A DNA stretch of 64,000 bases from Siphonodentalium dalli (GCA_032622095.1 CP136061.1:45393797-45457796); one strand, 5' to 3'; positions 12,116-23,438 are shown, counted from the first letter of the stretch. Made by a program: numbers and translations. Notes: a model not told the origin generated them from the letters alone.

Positions 12116-12845
12116 AAATCTCCGCTGAGCCACACACTCATTGATATCAAACGCATTAATGTTAGTCAACTATAAGATACGATAATGGGTTACAAATTGG
12201 ACACTGTTGTAAAACGACAGCAACTTATTATCACGGTATGTTATACAGTTTAGAAGAATAAACAATACAAGTGCTCCCCTAATGATGTGACGTTGGATCA
12301 GAAGCAAGGTCAGATTCCCAACCAGTACATAATCTGACACAACAGATTATCCACACTCGTCAAAATCCCCTATACTGCCAACACGGTATATCATCATTTC
12401 ACTCCTCAGTTCCCTTTATCATATCCGACATCCACCTTAATCCCCTACACTATTCTCACATAACCAAAATATTTCCATATAAAACTACTTTATATTCATC
12501 TGACAACCACCATACCCTTCCAACATACTCCCACATAACCCAAATCACTCCATATGAAACTACCTTATCTTGAAATACTTATCGAACCGGCCCATCCTGC
12601 GAGTAGACTAGTACACGCGATAAAACGTCAACAATTTTAAACCTGAAGCCCCCATTTACTTGAAACAACTTGAAGTGTTTTAAAATCACTCTCACAGGAT
12701 GGACCTTGTCACAAGCCAACCGGAAACGACTCCCAAAAGCTTAAAGCTTGTTGTCGAATCCCTTTCATATCAGCACTGTTAATATTTGTCTCGTTTTGTA
12801 ATATATAATGACTAATATGGAATAAATACTGTTTACACCAATTTC
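12116..12845. other. No gene; LINE 3' flank and a short CT-rich repeat
   Basis: No ORF. Near 12440-12570 an approximately 80-bp CT-rich block (ACTCCCACATAACC, CCATATRAAACTAC) occurs twice imperfectly. Confidence 0.55.
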
Positions 12846-14915
12846 ATTGACGTTTGGCGAAAGGTCGCTTCAGGGAAAAACTGCGGTAATCCATGTTCAT
12901 TAGGGGGCGCCAATGGCGAAACCAATATAACCAACATGTGGTTTCATTATTTCAAGTCCTTACTTGATAATGACACGACCAGAACTATGGGCAACATAAT
13001 TTCAGATGCCAGCGAAGGTAAATACATCGAGTCTCTACGCGTCTTACAAACTGACATGATAGATGCAATCCAAAAGGTAAATACATCGAGTCTCTACACG
13101 TCTTACAAACGGAAGTCATAGATGCAATCCAAAAGCTCGATTATGGGAAAGCTTGTGGTGCAGATGGATTAACCCTTTACCCAACAGAACGGCCCTGTGC
13201 CAATGCAATCTCTTATATATGCGAGTCGACCATATATAAGAGAATGCATTGGCTTAACACATTAAAAATTATAAAATTGTTAAAGAATGTAAGAAAAAAT
13301 GGTAAAAAGTGTTAAAAAAAGTTTTTGTTTAGGCCAATGCATTCTCTTATATATGCGAGGCGACCTATGGTCGACTCGCATATATAAGAGAATGCATTGG
13401 CACAGGGCATAACTGTAACTATCACAATGTGGTCAAGGAGCCGGTTCCAATGATATCCATATTTGTATGGTTCTATTGAGACAGACCGAAGATATTTTAG
13501 GCTGTTGAAGCTTTATTTGGCCGGTTTTGGCCATATTGGTGGGTAAAGGGTTAACGCCGGAACACTTAAAATTTACCGATTGTTGTATAAATACATTGTT
13601 ACAATGTCTGTTTAATTCGATCATAATCCTTGGACATTTACCTATGAACATGCTTGATGAAACTTTAGTGCCAATTGTAAAAAAACAGATCTGGAAACAT
13701 AGCTGACAACGATAACTATAGTCCAATCTTAAATTTGCACTGTCTCAAAAATTAAATTTGCTTACAGTCAAATCGGTTTATCGTGTGTATTATCCAAGGT
13801 TCTGGAACGGATTCTCTTATTTCAAATTTAAGAATCAATTACAAACGACTGATAACCCGTTTGGCTTTAAGAAGAAACTGTCTGCGGACTATTGTGTTTT
13901 TGCATTGAATGGGTGTATCAGAATGTACACGTTTCACGACACTGACATTTGTGTGCTTCTTAGACGCTATAGCAAAGCGTTTGATCGAGTTGACCACAAC
14001 ACTCTATTCCGTCAACTGGATAGACGAGGAATATCTTCACACAATATTCGTCTGCTAAGAGTGTGGTTTCAGACTCAGAACTTCCATGTACGTTGGGGTT
14101 CTACTTATTCATCTGTGTTCTGCCCATCAAGTTGCGTCCGCTAAGGGAGTGTGTTAAGTCCTTTTTTTGTTTTTTATGCACACATTGGCTGACATTGCAT
14201 GAGCGAGAAGCTGAATGAATGTGGAGTGGGATGCATGATTGGTAAGACTTTAGTTAATCATCTTTGTTATGCAGATGAAATGTCTCTTTTGTCTCCATCT
14301 CTGATGGGACTTCGTCGTTTATTACATATTTTTGAAACAGAAGCGTTAAACTTCACCTACGTTTTAACACGTCCAAAACCGTTGCAATAGCTTTTATTTA
14401 CAAATCTTTGAATATTAAATATTTTCCTAAACTATTTCTTAACGGCTGCGAGGTTAACTTCAGTTCCTCCTATAAATATATGGGTCACATGATTCGCGAA
14501 TATCTCTCTGACGACGATGACATTCAACGTCAATATCGTCTCATATGTATTCGAGCGAATATAATAATCAGGAAATTTCTTTTTGTTCTTTTGATGTCAA
14601 CAAATTCTTATTTCTTCGTTTTATTTCTCCATTATATTGTGACCATTTGTGGGATAATTACTCAAAGAAAACGTACAACAAATTGTCTATTTGTTATAAT
14701 AATTCATATAGGATGTTTACGCGATATTTAAAATATTGTAGTGCTAGCGCTATGTATATTAATGATTGTATGTTATCATTTCCGATGTTGCTGCGCAAGT
14801 TTGTGTGTAACTTCAGAGATAGACTATGTCAGTGTCCGAATACAGTCATTTCTAGTATACATTATTCAGATATTAAGTACAGATCAGGACTTTTTAAAAT
14901 TGGAATTCAATAGTA
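12846..14915 (+). pseudogene. Non-LTR retrotransposon (LINE) reverse-transcriptase pseudogene
   Basis: Fragments in several frames follow the order of a LINE reverse transcriptase. First is a pre-RT segment (VWRKVASGK, then WFHYFKSLLDN, 12850-13010). Then come DAIQKLDYGKACGADG (13120-13168) and PEHLKFTDCCINTLL (from about 13555), then FGFKKKLSADYCVFALN and KAFDRVDHNTLFRQLD (13860-14010). A VRWGS segment follows near 14090, then HLCYADEMSLLSPSLMGLRR (14255-14310). Thumb and tail regions follow (YKYMGHMIRE near 14475, then 14545-14913). The catalytic box reads YADE instead of YADD. A 57-bp tandem duplication (13016-13130), frameshifts and stops confirm decay. The 5' end is truncated at about 12845. 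The ORF is interrupted by the MITE at 13173-13550. Confidence 0.85.
13173..13550. mobile_element. 378-bp piggyBac-like MITE with TTAA target duplication
   Basis: It is flanked by TTAA at 13169-13172 and 13551-13554. The ends are CCCTTTACCCAACA and TGGTGGGTAAAGGG (inverted). The CCCTTT terminus and TTAA duplication are typical of piggyBac-type elements. It has no transposase. Inside are two hairpins of the CCAATGCATTCTCTTATATA family (13199-13255 and 13333-13402). Deleting the element and one TTAA rejoins the host LINE frame as GADGL-TPEHLKF, which supports these exact boundaries. Confidence 0.9.
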
Positions 14916-14986
14916 TACACATAATGCAAATCAAAATACGCCATTGCTAAAATCTGCGATTCATTGTTGTTATATATGATAAAGTT

Positions 14987-15148
14987 ATTATACAATGTTG
15001 TGTACAGTATGTGTTTTTCCTGTACAAGTCCAGGTTGTGGTGAAAAGTCATATTGGACGAGACACGCCAGTGTCGAGTCCAATATGACGTTTCACCACAA
15101 CCTGGACGAGTACAAGAAAAACTCATACTGTACACAACATTGTATAAT
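14987..15148. repeat. 162-bp near-perfect palindrome
   Basis: The left arm begins ATTATACAATGTTGTGTACA and the right arm ends with its complement TGTACACAACATTGTATAAT. The arms are about 73 bp with few mismatches, and the loop lies around GAGACACGCCAGTGTC. The inner arm carries GTCATATTGGAC, which recurs on either strand in a cluster at about 15423-15475 (GAGTCCAATATGACTTT). A MITE or a hairpin RNA source are both possible. No protein is encoded. Confidence 0.9.
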
Positions 15149-15152
15149 GACA

Positions 15153-15643
15153 TTTTTATTATCCATCTGTATGTTTATCCAAAGTTTGGGAATAAAAATC
15201 TTGTTGTTATTTTTGGTATTTGTCGTCACTTAATTCTCTATGAAAGCCTGTATTTTGATCATCAGAAAGAATGATTTGGAACAGTAAACACGGAAATGAA
15301 AAACAAAACTCAATGCGGAAGTGAAACATCTGCTAATCCACCAGTGTTGCGCGCGCATCACAATTTCACCGATTCATTTCGCAAAAGTTAATTCGTGACG
15401 TCACAGAGTCCCGATAAAAAAAGTCATATTGCACACTTGGGAGTCCAATATGACTTTCGGGAGTCCAATATGACTTTTTTCAGGACTATCACGTGGCGGC
15501 TTTTACCCAATCGGAAATAGTCTTAGTTAAGGGATGGATAATAATACATTGTATACATTGCCTGAATTAAAGTATTATATACATACAAGAGTACAATTCC
15601 TATACATTTTTTTCAGTCTATACACGTAGTCTGAGCATGACCG
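15153..15643. other. No gene; CCAATATGACTTT repeats at 15423-15475
   Basis: Three direct or inverted copies of the AGTCATATTGSAC / GTCCAATATGACTTT motif lie in about 55 bp. This is the downstream flank of the NRF-6-like gene. I see no clean AATAAA for that gene here. Confidence 0.6.
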
Positions 15644-17854
15644 TCAACCTCTTTTCTCCCGATTGAATATGACCTTTTCAAGGCCAACCATCGGCGATTC
15701 GAAAGCAAGCGCGAGAACGAATGCCACTAGATATGTTCCTGAGGCGATTCCGACAAATGTGAAAACCATTTTCAGATCAGTTGCATAGAAGTAATCACGC
15801 CTCGAATTGTAGAACAATGAGATAATGTTAAGATGGAATAGGTAAGCCATGAAGCCCAATCTGCTCAGGGGAAGAAATCCTCCCCATGATAAAATCGTAT
15901 TTACAAATCCGCCATTTCCTGTCACGCATGCGTAGATCACCCAGGACAGGGCGGCTCCCCAAGCCGTGCGACTCAATGAATTGTAAAGAGCGCCGACGTC
16001 GACCGATGTAAGAACCTCCCTCCTCTCCGTCCTCAACAGACCGTAAACGACTGCACATGCTACTAAAGCTGCAGCAAACCAACCAGATATTCTCAACCAA
16101 TGTGGCATCTTCCGTTGCCCGCCTGTTTTGTATATTGCATACCCTGCTGCCATGCCAACAAGGTATGGTCCCATTCTGCACCAGGGTTTCACGTAGTAGT
16201 CGCCCCATTTCGGATGCATACCATGAGGAACTTTATGGCGTATTCCCAGGTCAGTGGGTGTAAACATGTTCACATTCGAGATAACTCCAGCGGCTATCGC
16301 AGTAGTTAATAGAAATACAGTCCAAACGACATAACCAATTCGAGGCCAGAAATACACGGGTACGATAATCAACGGACTGAGTACGAAAAATTGCATGTCG
16401 TTTCCGAGGTACCAGGTCGCGCCCATACAATCAGGACCTTTTACTATATTGTTTATGTACAATAAGTTGTGCCACCAGTTTTCGCTGCAACCTATTGAGG
16501 TTGTGTCTTTCCAGAAGGGTCCATAATACCAATGGTGATACAATGGCGCATAGAATAGCATGACTAATGCGTATGGCATTGTCAGTCGGTAGTACCGATG
16601 GAAGTAAAACATGGCCCAGTTTATACGCCCATTTTTCTTCTGCATCTCAGACAATGTCAAGTACGTAAGAAGAAGACCACTTAGTGTGAAGAATGAGTCA
16701 ACTGACACTGTTTCATTGTCGACTACTTGGAACGCAAATCTGCGTGTCCAAGAATTCGCGAGTGGTAAATCCATCAGTGAACTAATACCACCTGCATAGG
16801 TGTGTCCTACCATCACCCATGTCATACTTAAAAAACGAATACCATGGGCACATCTTAGCGTGCTGCTACCAGCTGTTGAATCTATGATCTTGTTTGTGTT
16901 GGTGTAGACAGAAAAGGCCAACAAAACCTTTCCGAAGATCCCTACTCCATTTTTCGTTGGCTGTTTGGTCACATGGATCTTGCTAGTCTCATGCGACCTG
17001 TCGTAGGAAGAAAGAGAGGATACGTTTTCTGTTTCTTCTGGATGATTTTCCTTCTGTGTCTTATACAAAAGACTGATATCGTATAGGGTTCCTATAGCCA
17101 TGAGAAGCGAAATCGTCCCCGATACAGCCAATGCAACTATTGCTTTGAGTGTGTAGCTTGAACCGTGAGATTCGCAGAGCCCATGTTTGACTGCGACTTG
17201 CTTTTTGAAGGACGATTTCTGTAAATAATTGTTTGTGACATTCACGATATCACCCTCGTTACAGCTATCTGGAACGCACAAACCAACATGGAACGACAAT
17301 TGTGCTGCATTGTCCGAATCTTCGAGCATAAAGACCCGGTCTCCGATAGTTTTAAAATAAATAACCAGCCCACAGTATCGTCCACGGAACGTTGTCAACG
17401 AATCGTTCACTGTATAACTGTGTACTGTCGTAGAACACTCTTCGTAGTCCCCGGACCATTTCACATTTCCGGTTAGAATTCCGGCTTCCGGTTTAAAACT
17501 ACTGTCGATCATTTGAAGAGACCATCGCGCGCGGTTGTGCACACCAACTGTAATCTCGTCAACGTCTTTCTGACACAACTCAGACACATAGAACATTTGG
17601 TGATCATCCAAGACATACCTGCTTTCATCTGATGGTATGCCCGAAATTAATTTTAACAGCCACTTAATATCTTTTCCAAAAAATCCATCCCAAAGACTAG
17701 TATTTTGGGACTCAACCGAATCTGCGTAGACGTTGAACAATTTCTCAGCAATGGTGCTATCATATGCACCGTGTATTGCCTCTACGCCAACATTTGAGAA
17801 ATAAGATGAAAACAGTAAAATCAGTACGATACGTCCACGTGTGATTCGAAACAT
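15644..17854 (-). CDS. Nose resistant to fluoxetine (NRF-6)-like membrane acyltransferase
   Basis: A 736-residue protein from the preferred Met (complement of 17852-17854). The frame stays open to 17965, giving 773 residues with an upstream Met. The chosen start opens MFRITRGRIVLILLFSSYFS, a good signal peptide. An extracellular cysteine-rich NRF domain follows (WSLQMIDSS, LCVPDSCNEGDI). Then comes a first TM segment (LKAIVALAVSGTISLLMAI) and a cytosolic linker. The acyltransferase-3 domain shows RFLSMTWVMVGHTY with the conserved His, VDSFFTLSGLLLTY, FYFHRYYRLTMPYAL, GATWYLGNDMQFFVLSPL and multiple TM helices to the C-terminus. Family members are multipass membrane proteins implicated in lipid or xenobiotic transport, and the acyl substrate is unknown. 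No frameshift or stop is seen. The whole gene is one exon, unusual for a family whose animal genes are often intron-rich, so retrocopy origin is possible. No poly-A tract is obvious. Confidence 0.93.
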   Translation of the reverse strand: MFRITRGRIVLILLFSSYFSNVGVEAIHGAYDSTIAEKLFNVYADSVESQNTSLWDGFFGKDIKWLLKLISGIPSDESRYVLDDHQMFYVSELCQKDVDEITVGVHNRARWSLQMIDSSFKPEAGILTGNVKWSGDYEECSTTVHSYTVNDSLTTFRGRYCGLVIYFKTIGDRVFMLEDSDNAAQLSFHVGLCVPDSCNEGDIVNVTNNYLQKSSFKKQVAVKHGLCESHGSSYTLKAIVALAVSGTISLLMAIGTLYDISLLYKTQKENHPEETENVSSLSSYDRSHETSKIHVTKQPTKNGVGIFGKVLLAFSVYTNTNKIIDSTAGSSTLRCAHGIRFLSMTWVMVGHTYAGGISSLMDLPLANSWTRRFAFQVVDNETVSVDSFFTLSGLLLTYLTLSEMQKKNGRINWAMFYFHRYYRLTMPYALVMLFYAPLYHHWYYGPFWKDTTSIGCSENWWHNLLYINNIVKGPDCMGATWYLGNDMQFFVLSPLIIVPVYFWPRIGYVVWTVFLLTTAIAAGVISNVNMFTPTDLGIRHKVPHGMHPKWGDYYVKPWCRMGPYLVGMAAGYAIYKTGGQRKMPHWLRISGWFAAALVACAVVYGLLRTERREVLTSVDVGALYNSLSRTAWGAALSWVIYACVTGNGGFVNTILSWGGFLPLSRLGFMAYLFHLNIISLFYNSRRDYFYATDLKMVFTFVGIASGTYLVAFVLALAFESPMVGLEKVIFNREKRG

Positions 17855-17965
17855 CGTTGTCAAGCTGGGAAATGAAGAACTGCAACTTTGAATGAATAGC
17901 AAGAGAATATAAAGCGACAACTTGGTCAGGATACTTCTTATTGCTACTCTCACATATAGTCTCAC

Positions 17966-19599
17966 ATCAGAAGGCGATACGCAATAAGATTGTGTACTCT
18001 TAAGTTGTGGATTATTATTCCAAAGTCCATTCTCAGTGACACAACGAATGTTACCGTCCGTTATATATGTACAAGAAAACTAAGATGCATGCATCAGGTC
18101 ACCCATTAACTATTTAGCATAGAATGATTAAGTTCGGTTGCAGTTTCACAACGTTACAACTGACATACGATTACACAAGACGAACCTTGGATGTGGAACT
18201 ATGTAAGAGTGAATATTAATGTTCTAAATCCCATGTTTCACCTTTAGTGGTAATGGGGTCGTACTTTATTAACACGCAAGTAGTGTAATTAAGTACGGGT
18301 AATTAAAAGTAACAAATCGTTTAGTTTCTATCGTATCGGCTGAAAGGGGTGAGCAGATTTCTGTTGATGAATGTTTTCGTTAACTGCCAATATAATGTGC
18401 ATATTTGTCCCGTTAAGTTTATACACTGTAGCATTGGCGGGCCAGAGTGTGTTGGCATGTTAATTGTTTGGTTCATTAATAACAGATCAGCAGGGATTTG
18501 TCGTGATAACCTATACGTGGAAATATGCTACCTAAACGGTTAAATTAACGGTTGATCTATTACACCACCGTGTATAGTCGGGTTAAATAGGTATATTATA
18601 TAGGGACGTGTGCTCAATTTTGGTGTGGACCGATGATCGAAAAAAAGAATCAGAGGTAAATGTCGGCGGGCGGGAGGGCCATTTGTTCAATCATTTTTAA
18701 AGAAATTGAGCAGTTGCAGCAGCAGCAAAAAAAGGGTGTACAATTGGCAAATGATGAGGGGCGGTGTGACGTGTAACTATGATTGAAATTAGATATGCAA
18801 TTTGGAGATTATTGGATGAGGGATGTTATATTAATTGTATTACAGGGACGAGAGGGCTTAGTTGTCGAAAATATTCATATTTGTTCCAAACACCGTAAAC
18901 AGAAAAATATTAAAACGCATACATTTTGGTTCAAATATACGATCACTATCGCTTAAGCATCATGCTTACATAAAGACCTACTATATTTTACATAAACAAG
19001 AGTCTGATTGTGTTATAGAAGGCAGCACAATGCTACTGGCTAATCACACACACATGGTATAAACGCTCTTTATTATTTCCAAATAAGGAATTGAGCAACA
19101 AGGAACGCTCTTTATGTTTACCATCATAATATAAAGAAACACCAGGAAAGTAACTTTTTATGCATTGTTTACATAACAATCGTCAAATTTACGACAATAA
19201 CATACTGTTTATGAGATATTTCTCATTTGTATATTAACAAAGTCTGTCTATATTTGAATATTATTTTCGTTTGTAGCGGTTTTTGACAGGTGGAAATATG
19301 TTCATAGAAATACCCACCAAGGCCGTCCGTACCTTTAAGGTATACTGCAACTTTTTTTCTTTGCAATAGCAGAATACAGAATGCTATTAAGAAGTGACAC
19401 AAAACACAGAACATTTTTTTTAATTATAAGTATTGAGCAGTAAGAGATATTTGAGTCGAGGAAACCAGTAACGAAAGGCGATATTAACATGATTTCTGTC
19501 AGAGAATAATTGTTTACGTTCCAATGAATATTAAAATGTACTGAAAACAAACTACTAATGGGTGCCAGACTTTCATAAACACAAATTATGTATTAATGG
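17966..19599. other. No gene seen; upstream flank of the NRF-6-like gene
   Basis: Non-coding. An ATATAAAG TATA-like string at about 17903-17910 (minus strand reading) lies between the two candidate starts and may be fortuitous. A dispersed repeat occupies about 18870-19345. Confidence 0.5.
18870..19345. repeat. Dispersed repeat, inverted copy at 28880-29420
   Basis: It shares GCGGTTTTTGAC, CCCACC..GGCCGYCCGTACCTTTAA, GGTATAAACGCTCTT and CATAAAGAGCGTT-type blocks with the opposite strand of 28880-29420. The copies are diverged and no ORF is conserved. Confidence 0.55.
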
Positions 19600-19870
19600 T
19601 GTAACGACATATTTCGTTCTTTAATGTCTCAAAATATAGGGGGTGGGGATGTTTGGATCTCTAGTTTAACGACATTTTTCGGTCTTTGTAGTTTAATGAC
19701 ATTTTTCGGTCTTTATAATATCTCAAGATATAGGGGGTATTTGGATCTCTAGTTTAACGACATTTTTCGGTCTTTATAGTTTAACGACATTTTCGGTCTT
19801 TAATATCTCAAGATACAGGGGCCCTTAGGGGGTATTTGGATCTCTAGTTTAACGACATTTTTCGGTCTTT
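19600..19870. repeat. Tandem repeat of GTTTAACGACATTTTTCGGT units
   Basis: Compound units combining GTTTAACGACATTTTTCGGT, TCTTTAATATCTCAAGATA and GGGGGTATTTGGATCTCTA are repeated about three times, with partial units between. Confidence 0.85.
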
Positions 19871-20559
19871 GATAGCAAAATGGAAGAAGTGTGAGTACAT
19901 CTTTGGAAAGATGTGGTGGCCCTAAAAAGGAAAGTTGTTTGGTAGTCTTGAAATGCAGTTTTTCTGAACAGTCTTCCTTGATTAAAGTGACGTGAAACAC
20001 TCCGGCAGATAAGATAAGATAAGATAAGTTTATTGGCTCTTGAATCATGAAACATTGTAACAGAGTAAGAATAGGTAACATATGTATATGTGTTATATGA
20101 GGCTGTAAATAGAATCTAGATGTGACTGTAGAGTATAAATGGAATCAGTAATAAAATAAGTATAAGCAGATTCAGTGAGACATGTCACAGAGTGGGACAA
20201 GTTTCATGAGATCTAGAGCCAACAGGGTTGCACAAAAAGCTGGCATAGCCAATTTGATTCCATTGTGGACCCTGCTGACTTCAGATCACATGACTCCTCG
20301 ACCACACCATGAAAATTGCTTCCAACTATATATACTATATAAATGCCAAAAATGATCAATCAAAGGGGGATTTGCTTAATTCAACCTTATTTCAAAAGTA
20401 TTTATAAATGCTTTCATCGCTTTGTTTGATATATATCCAGATTCTTTCAACAATGTCGGCTCTCCATTGTTTCTCATTACATGAAGGATCTAAATATTTT
20501 ACAACATTATTCCAGCAGAGTGATCAAATAGAAATTAAGAATAATCTTTCTCAAAGTAG
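19871..20559. other. No gene; short (GATAA)n at about 20005-20030
   Basis: Non-coding. A short GATAA-unit run is followed by sequence without recognisable coding content. Confidence 0.55.
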
Positions 20560-20745
20560 TTATTTGTTACGACTATTAATCCAAATGGATGATACACAAC
20601 GTCATTCTTATATATTAGTTAAATGCAATGACTCTCGATGGCGAAATCATTTTTGTTTAATTATAGCCGATAGTTGCGCCCCGAATCGAGGTGTAAATAT
20701 TTACAATTTGGAGTAGTTCAGACGATGTTCTCTATGAAGTCGTGT
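20560..20745 (+). repeat. Dispersed repeat with coding-like frame, related to 58520-58625
   Basis: The frame includes HSYILVKCNDSRWRNHF. A related stretch at 58527-58575 reads HSYLLIKYSDSPWRNNF. The two also share a downstream TATATTTACAATTTG-like end, and the 58.5 kb copy lacks about 40 bases in between. Both may be remnants of one mobile-element protein that I do not recognise. Confidence 0.45.
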
Positions 20746-21618
20746 TGTAGATTTCTTTGGAAATTTTCAGTGATGTTAGCAGAATGATAGCATTCCCCAG
20801 GTTGGCAAAGTGCCCGAGCACTAACTTATCAATTTATCGCACCCGAAAAAGTCCATAACAAGTCCATAATATGTCTTTAAGCAAATATATAAATATCCGA
20901 AAACAAACATTCTAAAGCATTAAACGATTTTCTATATTTCCAGGGCATATATTTCATCTGATTTTGCTTTTTGCTGATATATACTTTTTTTTACGAGAAT
21001 CCAGGTTAATTTGCGAGAATATTTACGAGAATCTAGATTTGGATTCTCGCCGAAATATATATATATAAAGCCCAGATTTCACTCTGAAGTGTGCCTAAAT
21101 GGCATAAATTGTACCGTGGTTCCCATGTTCGCCAAAGTGGCATAAATTTATTTCAGGATAATACTAATAGGCATTCATTTATATCACTGATATCAGGACA
21201 ATAAATAGCCATTTCCATTGCATGGAACAGAAAAGCGCGTTATTGTTTATCGGTGTTGTTTTTGGAAGTGGTGGTAGTTCAATTTTATACGTTTCGACCC
21301 CCAATAAGTATTTCCGAAGAAATTAATTATTAACAAGCGTGAAATGACATCATTGACGAAGATAATTAACACCGATCTACGAGAAGTAGCGAAATACCTT
21401 AAGGTAATTGACAGTCTTTCGGCTGCTATTATCTGATTATTGATAATCTCATGTTGGTATCCTGCTTCTCTATAGGAATCAGATTGCGTTTCTAGAGTCG
21501 GGGAGCGAGTACACCGTGGAATGCTAAAGGTGAAGGTAACTGAAGACTGACCTTCACCTGATACATGCGACACGTTATTAAAGGATGACATCCCGTTTAT
21601 TTGATTTGTACATAATAT
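20746..21618. other. No gene seen
   Basis: Flank beyond the truncated Helitron-like ORF. Repeated TTTACGAGAATC / GGATTCTCG strings lie at about 20990-21050. A minus frame at 21247-21591 is not recognised. Confidence 0.5.
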
Positions 21619-22700
21619 CTAAACAAGAAAAGATAAATCTTTCAACTCCGATGGAATAATTCCAACATAAAGAGAATTTAATTTATTATGTAAGACTGGA
21701 ATTACATGTCCGCAAGACCTGTGGCATTTACGACACAAAGCTGAATCCCTAGCAATTTCCAAATTATCCAAAACATCATCGCAAATGTGCCGTGGAACCT
21801 TTGACACTTGATTAGAGAACAAGAATTTACAACACATACCACATTCAAAATCAGCACGCTCTCGTATTGCACACTCATATTCAACATTGTGATTAACATC
21901 AGACACATAATCTAAATTTAATAGATCTACCCATGTGTCAACTTCATAAACAAAAGACACTGGAGGTGTGAAACTGTCCGATACAGAGTAAATAAATGAA
22001 ACAGGTGAATGAAATTCATGTAAATTGTCTAGGTCAATACACAATGATATGGAAGTGTGATCAATTGGAACGCACTTGACTGGCAATATCTGATTACTAC
22101 ATTCAATATCAAACTGTACTGGATTCACCTTTGTTTTTTTCCTTTGATTGATTTTACTACATGTACCATAACAATGATCTTTATTAATCCGGAGTAAGTC
22201 TGCTCGATTTCTGGCAGCAACCACATGATCGTCATACACTTCACATGATGCGACAGTATATGGAATATTTGGATTACATGTATATCGCACATTTGTGTCA
22301 TACATAACACCATACAAATTTGTTGACAGAAAATTTCTATCATTGTCCACCGAAGCATTTAAGACTACATTAACATTCTGTTGTAAAGCATCGGTTTTCT
22401 TACTTAAACGTTTGGAGCACTTCTTTAATGAGCTTGAAGCATATTGGTGATCACTACAGCTACCGGTAGCCCATACATGTACATCACTAGTATTATTCAT
22501 AACACTATTCCGAAATTTGCTTTCAACACACACAGATTGATTTGTCTGCACTTGCATACCACAACTCTGATTCGCACTCTTCACCTGACATTGCTCAATT
22601 ACACTTTCTTGACATGCTTCAACAGTTACATTTATAGCGACATTTTCCTTTTTAAATCGTTATCGGCTGTGGTGCTCACTGCTGAATCAATCATAAATGG
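21619..22700 (-). pseudogene. Helitron-like protein fragment: linker and DUF6570-type Cys-rich region
   Basis: This is the continuation of the protease-like ORF upstream (22755-23438). One in-frame TAG (22755-22757) and a frameshift in the A-rich tract near 22640 separate the two. The frame carries a Ser/Asn/Cys-rich linker and then ADFECGMCCKFLFSNQVSK, SALCRKCH and SLYVGIIPSELKDLSFL. A paired-Cys region followed by IPSEL..L.FL resembles the DUF6570 segment that precedes the Helitron helicase-like domain in many invertebrate Helitron proteins. The frame stops just there (KDLSFLV then stop, about 21619). The Rep and helicase domains are missing, so the element is truncated. Confidence 0.6.
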
Positions 22701-22754
22701 CCCACTTTCAATTCTTCCAATAGCTGTCACTGTCTGTGTTATAATAGGAGTGAT

Positions 22755-23438
22755 CTAAAAATAAATTCCTGCATAATTATCAAACACGTGCAGAATAAGT
22801 TCATCAAAGGACTCAAAATTCAACAAAACTGCTGTACCTCCAGATGACGTTCGTCCTAACAAATCTCGTTGATGAGAGTCAAAAATTGTAAATATATTTC
22901 TTGGTCTGTCAATATAAAAGCTAACAGTGATGTCTCCAAATGTTATAATGTGAAATTCACTAAGACTTAATGCTGAAATCAATGATTCAAGAAACGATTG
23001 TTGCCCAAAAACGCTGTCTATATCCCCATTTACAACACCATGAAATTGGTCGCGAACATATCGGATGTGGAAAATATTGTTAAACGGCTCTAAATTTTCG
23101 GGCAAATGATAATGTCCAAGATATCCAGTGTTTGAATTTAGAATGTCCCTATGTACAGTTTGAACTAACTGTGAATACAAAATCGTTCCCTGTTCTAACA
23201 GTCCATCCAAATCATATGCATCAATGTTCACAAGTTGATCATTTTGGTTTTGATCGTTGATCCGGCCAGATGAAAAAAATAACAATGCTACCAAAGCAAT
23301 TGCTGTACACTGAACACCATTAAAAGGTGAAAACTGTTGGCAGCCCTGCTGTAAATTTGCCCTCACAGCTCTGACCATGATGATGGCGATTGACTGATTC
23401 TGAATCAGATACATCATACACAGTAAAATGGAAGGCAA
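22755..23438 (-). pseudogene. Predicted herpes-tegument-like (C76-type) cysteine protease domain of a Helitron-like protein
   Basis: A 227-residue frame. FSPFNGVQCTAIALVAL (about residues 37-52) places a Cys nucleophile at about residue 44 in the Q-C-T-A context used by tegument-type deubiquitinases. DLDGLLEQGTILYSQL follows. Near the end IFTIFDSHQRDLLG supplies an Asp-X-His pair (about residues 187/189), and GGTAVLLNFESFDELILHVF completes the fold signature. All three catalytic positions are present. The fold assignment rests on motif spacing read by eye. The frame runs on, after one TAG, into the Cys-rich Helitron-type segment, so this was probably the N-terminal domain of a transposon protein that could remove ubiquitin. 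Confidence 0.55.

Noticed and set aside
15828-17476. Several plus- and minus-strand ORFs inside the NRF-6-like gene
   Set aside because: Shadows of the real coding frame in other frames.
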